Shown one piece after another: positions 49,230 to 58,180 of a DNA stretch of 64,000 nucleotides. The translations under genes and the position numbers were made by a program. The notes under the pieces are model-generated. The model was not told the origin of the DNA and ran no database searches. It saw only the letters and a list, made by a program, of their open reading frames with translations. Position 1 is the first letter of the stretch, and every line of letters starts with the position of its first letter. Where the stretch lies: assembly GCA_004557455.1 (NCBI GenBank), contig SFDX01000011.1, positions 4,991 to 68,990 of the forward strand, in the 5' to 3' direction. The stretch comes from Akkermansia muciniphila (GTDB lineage Bacteria; Verrucomicrobiota; Verrucomicrobiia; Verrucomicrobiales; Akkermansiaceae).

Positions 49230-51389
49230 ATGCGACGGCGCACCAAAATACTGCTCACGGCTGCTGCCCTGCTGCTCACGGCGGCGGGGGCGTATTGGCT
49301 TGCGCCCCTGCTTGCGGACTGCCCGGAGCTGCCGGCGGCGCAGGATACGCGCCTGACAGACCGGCACGGGCAGATGATGGGCTTCGCCCTGAATGCACGG
49401 GGCTACCGGGAACAAGGTCTGCCCCCCGGGCCGCTGCCGCAGAACCTGGTGACGGCGGTGACAGCGGCGGAGGATAAGCGCTTTTTCTCTCACGGCGGCA
49501 TCGACCCCTCAGCCGCCGCGCGGGCTTTTCTGGGCCGACTGAGGGGCACATCGCGCTCCGGGGCCTCGACCGTTACCATGCAGCTCGCCAAGCTCCTGCG
49601 CCCCCCCGCCCCGCGCTCCTTCTCTGCCAAGATGTGGGAAAGCCTGTGCGCCAGACGCCTGGAGATGCGGCACAGCAAAGAGGAGATTCTGCGCGCCTAT
49701 CTGAATACCGCCGACTTCGGGAACTGCTGCCGCGGGGCGGAGGCGGCGGCGTACTTCTACTTCGGTAAGACCTGTGCCGAACTCACTCTACCCGAGGCCG
49801 CCCTGCTGGCCGGCCTGTTGCAATCGCCCACGCGGCGGAATCCCCTGCGGCATCCGCAGGCTGCCCTGGCGCGGCGCAATGCGATTCTGCGCCGACTGGG
49901 GGCGGACACCTCTGCGCCGCTCGGGGTGGCGATGCACGGTAACACCCTGCCCCCGGCCCTCTGCCGGCAGGCAGGACAACTGACCCTGGATGCGGCGTTG
50001 CAGGCGGACTGCGCACGCATTGCGGCAGAGGAGGTGCGGCGGGCAGAGGAACGGAACATCACCCAGGCTTCGATTCTGGTGTTGGATAACCGGACCGGCG
50101 AGATCTTGGCAGCGGTACCCGCAGCCCTGCCGGACAGCCCCCACGGCGGCAGTCTGAACGGTCTGGCGACCCCGCGCTCCGCAGGTTCCACGCTCAAGCC
50201 TTTCGTCTATGCTCAGGCTTTTGCGAACGGCGCCACGCCCGCCACGGTACTGCCGGATGTGCCGACCCTATACCGCAGCAGCGACGGCATCCAAGCCCCG
50301 CGCAATTATAATGAGCACTACATGGGCCCCATCGGCATCCGCACGGCCTTGGCCTGCTCGCAGAATGTGCCGGCCATGGATGCGCTGGCGAACTACGGTG
50401 GCATATCGGAATTTCTGGTGCTGATGCGACGGCTGGGCTTCGAGATACGAGGCGCGGAGGACAGTTTCGGGCTGGGCCTGGCCATCGGCAACGCGCATGT
50501 GACCCTCACGGAGCTGGCGCGCGCTTACTCCGCGCTCGCTCGGGGCGGCACGCTGCCGACCGTTGCCGACAGACTGCCGCTGCAGGAGGCGGAGACCCCG
50601 CGTGTTCTCGACGAACGGATATGTTACCAAATAGCGGACATTTTATCAGACACAGCCGCCCGAGCACCGGCCTTCGGGTTGGGGCATAATCTCAGCTTCC
50701 CTTTCCGCTGTGCCTGCAAGACGGGTACCTCATCCAACTTCCGGGATAACTGGTGCGTCGGGTTCACGGCGGAGTATACCGTGGCCGTCTGGGTGGGCAA
50801 CTTCGATAACTCATCCATGCGAAAGGTGTCGGGTATCAGCGGTGCCGGGCCTATCTTCCGGCGCGTTTTTCTTCGGCTGGCGGCGCGGGAGAAATTGAGC
50901 TTCCCGCCTCGGCCGGAGGGGCTCTGTGAGGTGGAGGTAGACACCCGCACGGGGCTGCTGCCGCGCGCCGACACCCCGCGCGCCTTCCGCCGGCGGGAGC
51001 TGCTCCTCGCTCCGCTCACCCGGCAGGGGGAGTACGATGCGGAGGGGCGCACCCTGCTCTCCTCCCGCTATGCAGAGTGGATGCAGCAGCAGGGCGACCG
51101 ACGCTATTTTGCCGTGGCGGAGGACTCCCCCACGGGCCGAGCACCGGTCATCCTCATCCCCGGCAACGGAACCACCGTTACGCTCGACCCGCGCCTGCCG
51201 GAGAACGGCAGCCTACTGGAGCTGCGCAGCACCCTGCCCGCTGCTACCGTGCGCTGGCACTGCAATACCCTGCCCGTCTTCCGCCGCGGCAATACCTGGT
51301 ACGCGCGGCTCTCCCCGGGGCGGCACACGCTGCACGCGACGGACTCGAATTCCGGGGCCTCGGCGGCCTCGTCTTTCCGCGTGCGCTGA
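49230..51389 (+). CDS. pbpC: Penicillin-binding protein 1C (bifunctional peptidoglycan synthase)
   Basis: This inner-membrane protein, 719 aa, has an N-terminal TM (ILLTAAALLLTAAGAYWLA), a GT51 glycosyltransferase with the catalytic Glu81 in EDKRFFSHGGID and TVTMQLAKLL, a transpeptidase domain with S-x2-K (STLKPF, about residue 319), SQN (ACSQNVPA) and KTGTS (about 497), and a C-terminal PBP1C-specific beta domain. It polymerises glycan; known PbpC transpeptidase activity is often weak. ATG 49230 is fixed by a -10 box 6 nt upstream. The usual alpha-2-macroglobulin partner gene is not adjacent. Confidence 0.95.
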   Translation: MRRRTKILLTAAALLLTAAGAYWLAPLLADCPELPAAQDTRLTDRHGQMMGFALNARGYREQGLPPGPLPQNLVTAVTAAEDKRFFSHGGIDPSAAARAFLGRLRGTSRSGASTVTMQLAKLLRPPAPRSFSAKMWESLCARRLEMRHSKEEILRAYLNTADFGNCCRGAEAAAYFYFGKTCAELTLPEAALLAGLLQSPTRRNPLRHPQAALARRNAILRRLGADTSAPLGVAMHGNTLPPALCRQAGQLTLDAALQADCARIAAEEVRRAEERNITQASILVLDNRTGEILAAVPAALPDSPHGGSLNGLATPRSAGSTLKPFVYAQAFANGATPATVLPDVPTLYRSSDGIQAPRNYNEHYMGPIGIRTALACSQNVPAMDALANYGGISEFLVLMRRLGFEIRGAEDSFGLGLAIGNAHVTLTELARAYSALARGGTLPTVADRLPLQEAETPRVLDERICYQIADILSDTAARAPAFGLGHNLSFPFRCACKTGTSSNFRDNWCVGFTAEYTVAVWVGNFDNSSMRKVSGISGAGPIFRRVFLRLAAREKLSFPPRPEGLCEVEVDTRTGLLPRADTPRAFRRRELLLAPLTRQGEYDAEGRTLLSSRYAEWMQQQGDRRYFAVAEDSPTGRAPVILIPGNGTTVTLDPRLPENGSLLELRSTLPAATVRWHCNTLPVFRRGNTWYARLSPGRHTLHATDSNSGASAASSFRVR

Positions 51390-51431
51390 CACAACGGGGC
51401 ACTTTTTTGCGCCTATCGGGTGGATTTAGGC

Positions 51432-51460
51432 TTGCAAGCGCGGCCGGGCGGGTATATACT
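51432..51460 (+). promoter_or_regulatory. tdh promoter (leaderless arrangement)
   Basis: TTGCAA (51432-51437), 17 nt, TATACT (51455-51460), then 7 nt to ATG 51468: the cleanest leaderless case in the window. Confidence 0.85.
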
Positions 51461-51467
51461 GGCGCGC

Positions 51468-52499
51468 ATGAAAGCGCTCGTCAAAACGAAGGCCGATAAG
51501 GGGCTGGAACTGATGGAGGTGCCGATGCCTGAAGTCGGCCCGAATGATGTCCTCATTAAGATTTACAAGACCGCTATCTGCGGTACGGATCTGCATATTT
51601 GGAACTGGGATCCCTGGGCGCAGCAGACCATTCCCGTGGGTATGCATGTGGGTCATGAGTTCTGCGGTATCGTGGAGCGCGTGGGCTCTGCGGTGGAGGC
51701 CTACAAGCCCGGCGATATCGTGTCCGGCGAGGGGCACATCGTCTGCGGACACTGCCACAACTGCCGCCGCGGGCTCTTCCACCTCTGCCCGAATACCAAG
51801 GGCGTGGGCGTGAATCGTCCCGGTTGCTTCGCGGAGTACCTCTGCATCCCGCAGAGCAATGTGGTTCGCATCCCGGATAACATGCCCATGGAAATCGCGT
51901 CCATTCTGGATCCGCTGGGTAACGCAACGCACACAGCCCTTTCATGGGATCTGGTGGGTGAGGACGTGCTCATCACGGGCGCGGGGCTTATCGGCAGCAT
52001 GGCCGCCGCCGTTTGCAAGAAGGCCGGTGCCCGCAGCGTCACCATCACGGACCTCAGCGAGTACAAGCTCGCTCTGGCCAAGAAGATGGGCGCAGACCAG
52101 ACCGTGAACATCCGCAAGGGCGAGACCATCGACGGCGCCATGAAGAACCTCGGCATGACGGAGGGCTATGATGTGTGCCTGGAGATGAGCGGTGCTCCCT
52201 CCTGCCTCAAGGATATCATCAAGTACAGCATGTACGGCGCCCGCATCTCCCTGCTCGGCATTCAGCCCGGCGGCTCCGGCATCGACTGGAATACCTTTGT
52301 GTGGAAGGGGCTCAAGATGAAGGGCATTTACGGCCGCGAAATGTTCGGCACCTGGCAGAAGATGTTTGCCATGCTCCGCTCCGGCCTGGATGTTACCCCC
52401 ATGATCACCCACCGTCTCCCCTACACAGACTTCCGCACCGGCTTCGAGGTCATGAACTCCGGCGAGTCCGGCAAGGTGGTCCTCACCTGGGCAGAGTAA
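51468..52499 (+). CDS. tdh: L-threonine 3-dehydrogenase
   Basis: This zinc-dependent medium-chain dehydrogenase, 343 aa, oxidises L-threonine to 2-amino-3-ketobutyrate with NAD+. Seen: catalytic zinc ligands in ICGTDLHIW and GMHVGHEFCG, the structural zinc cluster CGHCHNCRRGLFHLC, and the Rossmann motif ITGAGLIGSMAAAVC. The sequence fits the bacterial Tdh subfamily (PLGNATHTAL, IYGREMFGTWQKM). The usual partner kbl is not next to it. Codon bias suggests good expression. Confidence 0.95.
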   Translation: MKALVKTKADKGLELMEVPMPEVGPNDVLIKIYKTAICGTDLHIWNWDPWAQQTIPVGMHVGHEFCGIVERVGSAVEAYKPGDIVSGEGHIVCGHCHNCRRGLFHLCPNTKGVGVNRPGCFAEYLCIPQSNVVRIPDNMPMEIASILDPLGNATHTALSWDLVGEDVLITGAGLIGSMAAAVCKKAGARSVTITDLSEYKLALAKKMGADQTVNIRKGETIDGAMKNLGMTEGYDVCLEMSGAPSCLKDIIKYSMYGARISLLGIQPGGSGIDWNTFVWKGLKMKGIYGREMFGTWQKMFAMLRSGLDVTPMITHRLPYTDFRTGFEVMNSGESGKVVLTWAE

Positions 52500-52518
52500 A
52501 GATCATCATTTCTTCTCT

Positions 52519-52560
52519 AACCGCATCGGCCTTTGTGGAGGGTCGGTGCGGTTTTTTCTT
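52519..52560 (+). terminator. tdh terminator
   Basis: The stem AACCGCATCGGCC (52519-52531) pairs with GGTCGGTGCGGTT (52541-52553) through two G-T wobbles, followed by TTTTCTT. Confidence 0.85.
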
Positions 52561-52587
52561 GCGCGGCGGGGGGAGATGTGCGATAAT
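52559..52587 (+). promoter_or_regulatory. Promoter of the sodium/alanine symporter gene
   Basis: TTGCGC (52559-52564), 17 nt, GATAAT (52582-52587); it overlaps the end of the tdh terminator. The ATG is 26 nt further on. Confidence 0.65.
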
Positions 52588-52613
52588 GGGTGGCGTACTT
52601 GACACGCACCGCC

Positions 52614-54023
52614 ATGGATGAACTGATACGCATACTGGATTCCGCCTTGTCTGACGCCTCCGGGTTTTTGTGGGGCTACGTGTTGCTGTTTGCCCTGATG
52701 GGCACGCATCTGTACCTGACCGTTATTCTGCGGTTTCCGCAGCGTTATTTGCTGAAGGGAATAGGCTATTGCCTGCGCAGGAGCAAGGATGGCCACGGAC
52801 ATATCAGCAACTTTTCATCGCTCATGGTCTCGCTGGCAGCGAATGTGGGCACGGGTAATATTGTCGGCGTGGCGGTAGCAGTGAGCACGGGCGGCCCGGG
52901 AGCGGTCTTCTGGTGCATGATAACAGGTGTACTCGGGATGGCAACGCGCTATGCGGAGTGCCTGCTGGCGGTGCGCTACCGCGTGCGCAATGAGAAGGGG
53001 CAGATTGTAGGCGGCCCAATGTACGCTATTGAACGCGGAATGCGCTGCCGGTGGCTGGCCATCGTCTTTGCCGTGTTCACGGCTATCGCAGCTTTCGGTA
53101 TCGGCAACATCACCCAGGCAAATGCGGTGGCAGGCGTGCTGCAGGAGTCCGCGAACATGCCCACCTACGCCACGGGTATCATTCTCTCCGTTCTGACGGC
53201 CATCGTACTGTTGGGCGGCCTGAAAGGCGTTGCTCGCGTATGCTCGGCCTGCGTGCCCACCATGGCACTCATCTACATCACGGGCTGCATCATTGTGCTG
53301 GCGGGCAATGCGGCGTACATCCTACCGGCCATCGAGCGCATCTGCACCTGCGCCTTCACCGAGCAGGCGGCGACGGGCGGCTTCATCGGCTCCTGCATCA
53401 TGCTGGCCATGCGTACGGGCGTGGCGCGCGGACTCTTTTCCAACGAAGCAGGCTTGGGCTCCGCCCCCATCATCTCGGCCCCGGTGCGCACACCGAACGC
53501 GGTGCAGAATGCGCTGGTCTCCTCCACAGGGCCGTTCTGGGATACGGTTGTCATCTGCTCTATGACAGGCATCACCATCACCACCTGCATTCTGGGGCAT
53601 GAGGAGCTGGGCGGCGAGGCCGGCACCCTGCTCACCTACCACGCCTTCGGCACCATCGGCAGCATCGGTACGTGGATGTTAGTGGTCAGCTTGGCGACAT
53701 TTGTTATCTCGACCATTTTGGGCTGGTCTTACTTCGGGGAGAAGGCCTTGGAATACCTGGGCGGGCAGCGGCTCATCATCCCCTACCGCGCGCTCTGGGT
53801 AGTGGCAGTCTTTGTGGCCTGCATCATCCCGAAGAGCACCATCGTCTGGAACTTTGCGGACTGCGCCAATGCCCTCATGGCCATCCCGAACCTCATCTGC
53901 ACGGTGGCCCTCAGCGGGGTGCTCATCAGCCAGACTAAATACTACCTGTGGGAGAACCGACTGGATACACAGACCACCCGCGAGATACCGGACAAGGCCA
54001 CCCCGCCGAGTGAGGCTCAGTGA
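52614..54023 (+). CDS. Sodium:alanine/glycine symporter (AGCS family)
   Basis: This inner-membrane Na+-coupled amino-acid importer, 469 aa with about 11 TM segments, has the family signature NVGTGNIVGVAVAVSTGGPG, WCMITGVLGMATRYAECLLA, GGPMYAIERG, and later GVARGLFSNEAGLGSAPI, all characteristic of AGCS. Alanine and glycine are the usual substrates; tdh next door makes a glycine precursor, which may be coincidence. The ATG 52614 form matches the family N-terminus. The stop overlaps the convergent gene by 7 bp. Confidence 0.93.
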   Translation: MDELIRILDSALSDASGFLWGYVLLFALMGTHLYLTVILRFPQRYLLKGIGYCLRRSKDGHGHISNFSSLMVSLAANVGTGNIVGVAVAVSTGGPGAVFWCMITGVLGMATRYAECLLAVRYRVRNEKGQIVGGPMYAIERGMRCRWLAIVFAVFTAIAAFGIGNITQANAVAGVLQESANMPTYATGIILSVLTAIVLLGGLKGVARVCSACVPTMALIYITGCIIVLAGNAAYILPAIERICTCAFTEQAATGGFIGSCIMLAMRTGVARGLFSNEAGLGSAPIISAPVRTPNAVQNALVSSTGPFWDTVVICSMTGITITTCILGHEELGGEAGTLLTYHAFGTIGSIGTWMLVVSLATFVISTILGWSYFGEKALEYLGGQRLIIPYRALWVVAVFVACIIPKSTIVWNFADCANALMAIPNLICTVALSGVLISQTKYYLWENRLDTQTTREIPDKATPPSEAQ

Positions 54024-55924
54024 CGGATTATACTCATAACACGGCCGGTCAGTCGTTGAAAAGGCTTCTTAACCATATTCTCAATAACCTTACCGGCACC
54101 ATCCTTCACAGCCCTCAGCGCTTTCTGCGCACCGGTAGTAAACACTCCGCTCACTGCGGAGGCTATGCCGCTGCTGTTGCGGGAAAGCATCTCGCGTATA
54201 CCCTCACGGCGCAGCTCCAGAAGGTTACGGAAGCCAAGCTTCTTCGCCTCGCCCGTGAGCTGGCGCAGGAAGACACGTCCGGTAACATACACACCGGCGC
54301 CCGCCAGCGTTGCCTCGATGAGCAGGGAAACACCGCCCTTCACCAGCGATTGGGCCGCCCCCCCGGTCAGGACTCCCATGGCGGCTGACGTCAAGCCTCC
54401 ATCCAGCAGAAAGGTAGCACCGCCTACCAGCATACCCAGCATACCACCGGCGGCATCCGTGCTACCCTCCATACCGGCTTTCACCGCCTCATCGCTATTC
54501 ATCACCATCTCCTCTGCCATCCCGGAGAGAACATCCGCGGCAGCCTCACCGGCGGACTCTGCGGCGTCCTGCACAAACACCGCCGTAATCATGGCATGGA
54601 AGAACACCCACACCAGACAGGTCACATTAAACACCACCGAGGGACGATACCCGTGCATTTTCGCCAGAGCAACCACCATCCGAACCTGCACCAGCAGAAT
54701 CATCAACCCCGGCAGCAAACGCCCGCGACCGAACACCGCAGCGATAGCCGCAATCTTGGCATAGTCCAACACCGTGCGACGCGACTCCTCCTCCAGTCCG
54801 CTCATACGGCGGTATTCACAGAAAACCAAGCGCAGCGTCAGCCCCTCTGCAAAAGGCTGCATCTTCTGCAGAGCCTCCTCCGCACTGCGGAATGCGGCGC
54901 GCAGCTTAGCATCACACGCATAGCAGCGCTGCTTTTCCTCTGCCGCCTTCAGCAGATCCTCGGTCTCGCTTCCGTTGGGAGAGGCACTGTCTGCACGGCG
55001 AGCCAGACGATCGTGCTCGGCCTCCACCTTCAGAGCGTAGATGACCATCTCAATCTTGCCTCGCCCCTCCTCGACTAAATGCCCCATTTCGGAAGCCAAT
55101 CGGTTCATATCGTCCCGCGCTGCGCTGTAGGCAGAGGAGAAACTCGACAGGTCTCCCGCCTCCAATGCCCCCAACAAACGCGACATCGCGTCCAGGTAAC
55201 CATCGGCCAGCTCGGTAAACTCAGTCAGCGCGGCGGCAGGTGTCAATTTCAGTCTGTTCCCCACCTCGCGGCGCAGTTTCTGCCACTGTGCGGCCAAAGC
55301 CGGACGCTGCTCTGCATAATCATTTTCCAGTTTCGTACGGACTGCCGACAACTGAGGGAAACGCAGCAAACGCAGACGCTCATACTCCGGCAACAGGGAC
55401 TCGGCGTCATTTGTTTTCCGCAACTTCTCGGCCAAACTGCGCCACGCATCCTCGTCCTCGCCCGTCTGCTGCATACGGCGCACACAGCGGCGAAGGCAGG
55501 CGATCTTCTGAGCGGGGGTAGACTCGGCACTCTTCAGCACGGCGTCCTCCTCGTCGCATTGCAGTGCTGCGTTAATCAAAGCCAAGCATCTGCTTACATC
55601 TGCACTCGCCCCGTTCCCCCGCTGCAAACGCAGCAGACGTTTCCGCGCATCTTGCAGCAGCTGCCTCGGGTGAGCATTTTGCAGCGAGCGAAGCCGCATA
55701 AACTGCACAATGGGTTGCAGGAACACCAGCCACACCACAATTGCCACCAAGATCCACAAACACCAGCCCAGCACAGGCACCTGCGGGGTGAGTGCATTCA
55801 GAGCCTGACCTTTCTCCACCAAGTCGCCCGCCCCATACACCAAAGCCGCTGCCAGAGCCAACACCGGAATGCTGCGCCAGAATGCCCCGTGCCCAAACGA
55901 AATGCTCTTGTTCTTTATTGCCAT
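54017..55924 (-). CDS. Large helical membrane protein, possibly YcjF/DUF697-like
   Basis: The 635-aa protein has two N-terminal TM segments (about 17-35 and 50-70), a long Leu/Arg/Glu-rich coiled-coil region (residues 75-390), and a C-terminal membrane region with LLPGLMILLVQVRMVVALAK and HGYRPSVVFNVTCLVWVFFH, which resembles DUF697/YcjF. After this come Gly/Ala-rich segments (GGMLGMLVGGATFLLDGG). No enzyme motif is seen. A -10 box ends 6 nt before the ATG. It may link membrane and cytoplasmic processes, but the function is unknown. Confidence 0.72.
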   Translation of the reverse strand: MAIKNKSISFGHGAFWRSIPVLALAAALVYGAGDLVEKGQALNALTPQVPVLGWCLWILVAIVVWLVFLQPIVQFMRLRSLQNAHPRQLLQDARKRLLRLQRGNGASADVSRCLALINAALQCDEEDAVLKSAESTPAQKIACLRRCVRRMQQTGEDEDAWRSLAEKLRKTNDAESLLPEYERLRLLRFPQLSAVRTKLENDYAEQRPALAAQWQKLRREVGNRLKLTPAAALTEFTELADGYLDAMSRLLGALEAGDLSSFSSAYSAARDDMNRLASEMGHLVEEGRGKIEMVIYALKVEAEHDRLARRADSASPNGSETEDLLKAAEEKQRCYACDAKLRAAFRSAEEALQKMQPFAEGLTLRLVFCEYRRMSGLEEESRRTVLDYAKIAAIAAVFGRGRLLPGLMILLVQVRMVVALAKMHGYRPSVVFNVTCLVWVFFHAMITAVFVQDAAESAGEAAADVLSGMAEEMVMNSDEAVKAGMEGSTDAAGGMLGMLVGGATFLLDGGLTSAAMGVLTGGAAQSLVKGGVSLLIEATLAGAGVYVTGRVFLRQLTGEAKKLGFRNLLELRREGIREMLSRNSSGIASAVSGVFTTGAQKALRAVKDGAGKVIENMVKKPFQRLTGRVMSIIRH

Positions 55925-55930
55925 AGTTGT

Positions 55931-55958
55931 ATTGTAGGGGCTCCGAAGGCAGAGTCAA
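55931..55958 (-). promoter_or_regulatory. Promoter of the DUF697-like gene (leaderless arrangement)
   Basis: Minus strand TTGACT (55953-55958), 16 nt, TACAAT (55931-55936), 6 nt, ATG. Confidence 0.78.
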
Positions 55959-56019
55959 GGCGTTTTTTTCACACGATGACACTTTTTTCCCTTTTTATGC
56001 GTCGAAAAGCCGTTTTGTG

Positions 56020-56048
56020 TTGCAGCCTCTCGAAAAACCTGCTAGAAT
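56020..56048 (+). promoter_or_regulatory. Promoter of the cytochrome c peroxidase gene
   Basis: TTGCAG (56020-56025), 17 nt, TAGAAT (56043-56048); about 20 nt of leader follow to ATG 56076. Confidence 0.75.
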
Positions 56049-56075
56049 ACGCGCTGTAAGCCATTCAAAGCAATC

Positions 56076-57779
56076 ATGAAACTTTCATCCCTCATTCCTA
56101 TAGCCCTCGGTGGCTGCGTTGTCGTCGGTGTCGGTGCCCTCGCTCTGTACTCCATGAGCCGGCAGGAGCTGGTCTCGGAGGAGGTCGTACCCACTCTTTC
56201 TGATGCTCAGGCCAAAGAGCTGGCCGACAAGGTTCTGCAGAACAAATGCGCCGCTTGCCACGGTGCCAATGCCACCTACTCACCCGTCGTCAATTTCCTC
56301 TCCCTCGGTTTGCTGGAGAAGCACGTCACCAACGCACAACGCACCTACACGATGGTGCCGAATCCGCTCGTGCGCTCCGCCCACACGAACCTGCTGAAGA
56401 TGGACCATGTGCTCAGCACGGGCAGCATGCCGCCCAAGTCTTACTCCGCCGTGCACTGGGGCACCTCGCTCCTGCCCTCGGATGTGAGCCTGCTGCGCCG
56501 CGTCTTCAGCCGCGAGGTGGCCAAGAATGACATCACCCCGCTGGTTGCCCCCCCTGCCCCGGCTAACGAGACGGAGGCCGCGAAGATCCGCTTGGGCCAC
56601 CTGCTCTTCAATGACGGACGCCTCTCCACCACGGACAAGGTGGCTTGCGCTTCCTGCCACAACCTCACGAAGGGCGGTACGGATAACCTTGCTAAGTCGG
56701 AGGGCGTGCCCGGTGCGGACGGCAAGCCGCAGCTCGGCGGTGTGAACGCACCCACGGTCTTCAACACGCAGAAGAACATCCGCCAGTTCTGGGACGGTCG
56801 CGCGGCCGATCTCAAGGAGCAGGCGGGCGGCCCGCCCCTCAACCCCGTCGAGATGGGCTACAAGGCCCCGGAGGACTGGGCTCTCATTGCAGCCAAGCTG
56901 CAGCAGGATTCCGAGTTGGTGCGCCTCTTTGCTCTCGTCTACCCGGATAAAGGCATCACGGGGGACACGATTACCGATGCGATCGCGGCCTACGAGCAAA
57001 CGCTCGTGACCCCGGACAGCCCCTTTGACCTTTACCTCAAGGGCGACAAGAATGCGCTGACTGCCGCGCAGAAGGCGGGTCACGAGGCCTTCCTGTCTGC
57101 GGGCTGCGCCAAGTGCCACTCCGGCTCCTCCCTCGGCGGCGCGAGCTTCGAGTACATCAATACCTTTGCTGACTTCCGCGCCGCCGCTGCCCCTGCGGAT
57201 TACCAAGAGGCGGCCTTCGGTCTGGCTGACTTCACCAAGAAGCCGGAGCACAAGGATCTCTTCCGCGTGCCGGTTCTGCGCAACGTGGCCCTCACCGCCC
57301 CCTATTTCCACACCGGCTCCGTCGCTTCCTTGGAGGATGCTGTGCGCATCATGTTCAAGACGCAGACCGACCTCGATGATGTGAAGGCGGAGACCATCGC
57401 AAACGTCACCGACTTCCTCCGCGCCCAGACGGGTAAGCTGAACGGCAAGTCCCTGACGGAGCTCACCGCTGCCGATGTAGCACCCGCTCCGGCTGCCGAG
57501 CCCGCTCCGGCACCCGCCGCTGAGCCCGCTCCCGCTCCGGCCGCTGAACCCGCTCCCGCCCCCGCCGCTGAGCCCGCTCCCGCTCCGGCCACCGAGCCTG
57601 CTCCCGCTCCGGCCACCGAGACTGCTCCCGCTCCGGCCACCGAGCCCGCTCCCGCTCCGGCCACCGAGCCCGCTCCCGCTCCTGCCACCGAGCCCGCTCC
57701 CGCTCCTGCCACCGAGCCCGCCCCGGCTCCCGCTCCCGAGCCCGCCCCGGCTCCCGCTCCCGAGCCCGCTCAGGCCTAA
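56076..57779 (+). CDS. Tri-haem cytochrome c peroxidase with a Pro/Ala/Glu-repeat tail
   Basis: The 567-aa periplasmic enzyme probably reduces hydrogen peroxide. An N-terminal signal anchor (LIPIALGGCVVVGVGALALY) is followed by an extra c-type haem domain (CAACH, about residue 58), then the two canonical haems of di-haem peroxidases (CASCH about 193, CAKCH about 347), with LGHLLFNDGRLS, FWDGRAADLKEQ, and the late FRVPVLRNVALTAPYFHTGS. The tail (residues about 468-567) consists of 6-8 residue EPAPAPA(A/T) repeats and may span the periplasm or peptidoglycan. Most members have two haems, so the added domain is a variation. Confidence 0.9.
   Translation: MKLSSLIPIALGGCVVVGVGALALYSMSRQELVSEEVVPTLSDAQAKELADKVLQNKCAACHGANATYSPVVNFLSLGLLEKHVTNAQRTYTMVPNPLVRSAHTNLLKMDHVLSTGSMPPKSYSAVHWGTSLLPSDVSLLRRVFSREVAKNDITPLVAPPAPANETEAAKIRLGHLLFNDGRLSTTDKVACASCHNLTKGGTDNLAKSEGVPGADGKPQLGGVNAPTVFNTQKNIRQFWDGRAADLKEQAGGPPLNPVEMGYKAPEDWALIAAKLQQDSELVRLFALVYPDKGITGDTITDAIAAYEQTLVTPDSPFDLYLKGDKNALTAAQKAGHEAFLSAGCAKCHSGSSLGGASFEYINTFADFRAAAAPADYQEAAFGLADFTKKPEHKDLFRVPVLRNVALTAPYFHTGSVASLEDAVRIMFKTQTDLDDVKAETIANVTDFLRAQTGKLNGKSLTELTAADVAPAPAAEPAPAPAAEPAPAPAAEPAPAPAAEPAPAPATEPAPAPATETAPAPATEPAPAPATEPAPAPATEPAPAPATEPAPAPAPEPAPAPAPEPAQA
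57475..57776 (+). repeat. Coding repeat: about 12 tandem EPAPAPA-type units
   Basis: The 24-bp period (Glu-Pro-Ala-Pro-Ala-Pro-Ala-Ala/Thr) forms the C-terminal tail of the peroxidase. The reading frame is intact, so the repeats are part of the protein; codon variation between units is small and slippage could change the number. Confidence 0.9.
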
Positions 57780-57802
57780 GGCTTTGCCACATCATATCTT
57801 TC

Positions 57803-57834
57803 CGAGCAGGGGGATTTCCCCTGCTCGTTTTTTT
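57803..57834 (+). terminator. Peroxidase gene terminator
   Basis: A perfect 10-bp stem CGAGCAGGGG/CCCCTGCTCG (57803-57812 with 57818-57827), a 5-nt loop and seven T. Confidence 0.92.
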
Positions 57835-58089
57835 CGTCCCTCTGACCTCAAGAGACTCCCCCATCAACCGTAAAGGATGAGGGAAACATGCTGCCACCGG
57901 AGCAAGCCCGGCACGGGAAATCCTCATGGATCTGCAGCCTGCGCCGAACCCTATCCGTCACGCGGGCCTGATCCGCCAAACGCAAATCGCCGCGCCGGGA
58001 ACCACGGGGGAAGTAGTCCACGGATTTCACGGATGAGCACTGATGCGCTGTGGCGTTTTGCAGAGGATGCTTCCGGGAGGGTCTGGCAT

Positions 58090-58180
58090 CTACTCGCACC
58101 TGCCCCGGCTGCAAGAGGGGAAGAAGATAGTCGCGCTGTGCGGTGAGAACTTCTATTTCCTTTTTAAACCGAGCAGCGGA
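58090..58180 (-). pseudogene. HsdS-like C-terminal fragment
   Basis: In the minus-strand frame, SAARFKKEIEVLTAQRDYLL followed by PLLQPGQVRV matches the conserved end of Type I specificity subunits (E-I-x-x-L-x2-QRD-x-LLP-L-x2-G). Only about 30 residues remain, abutting the outer end of the MITE-like element at 58180. The surrounding frame (57848-58267) is otherwise uninterpretable. It is a scrap of an older restriction system beside a complete Type ISP enzyme. The stretch 57835-58089 shows nothing else. Confidence 0.5.

Noticed and set aside
57475..57776. Regular 24-bp repeats considered as a CRISPR array
   Set aside because: No unique spacers; the repeats are in frame with and part of the peroxidase tail. 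No CRISPR array was seen elsewhere either.
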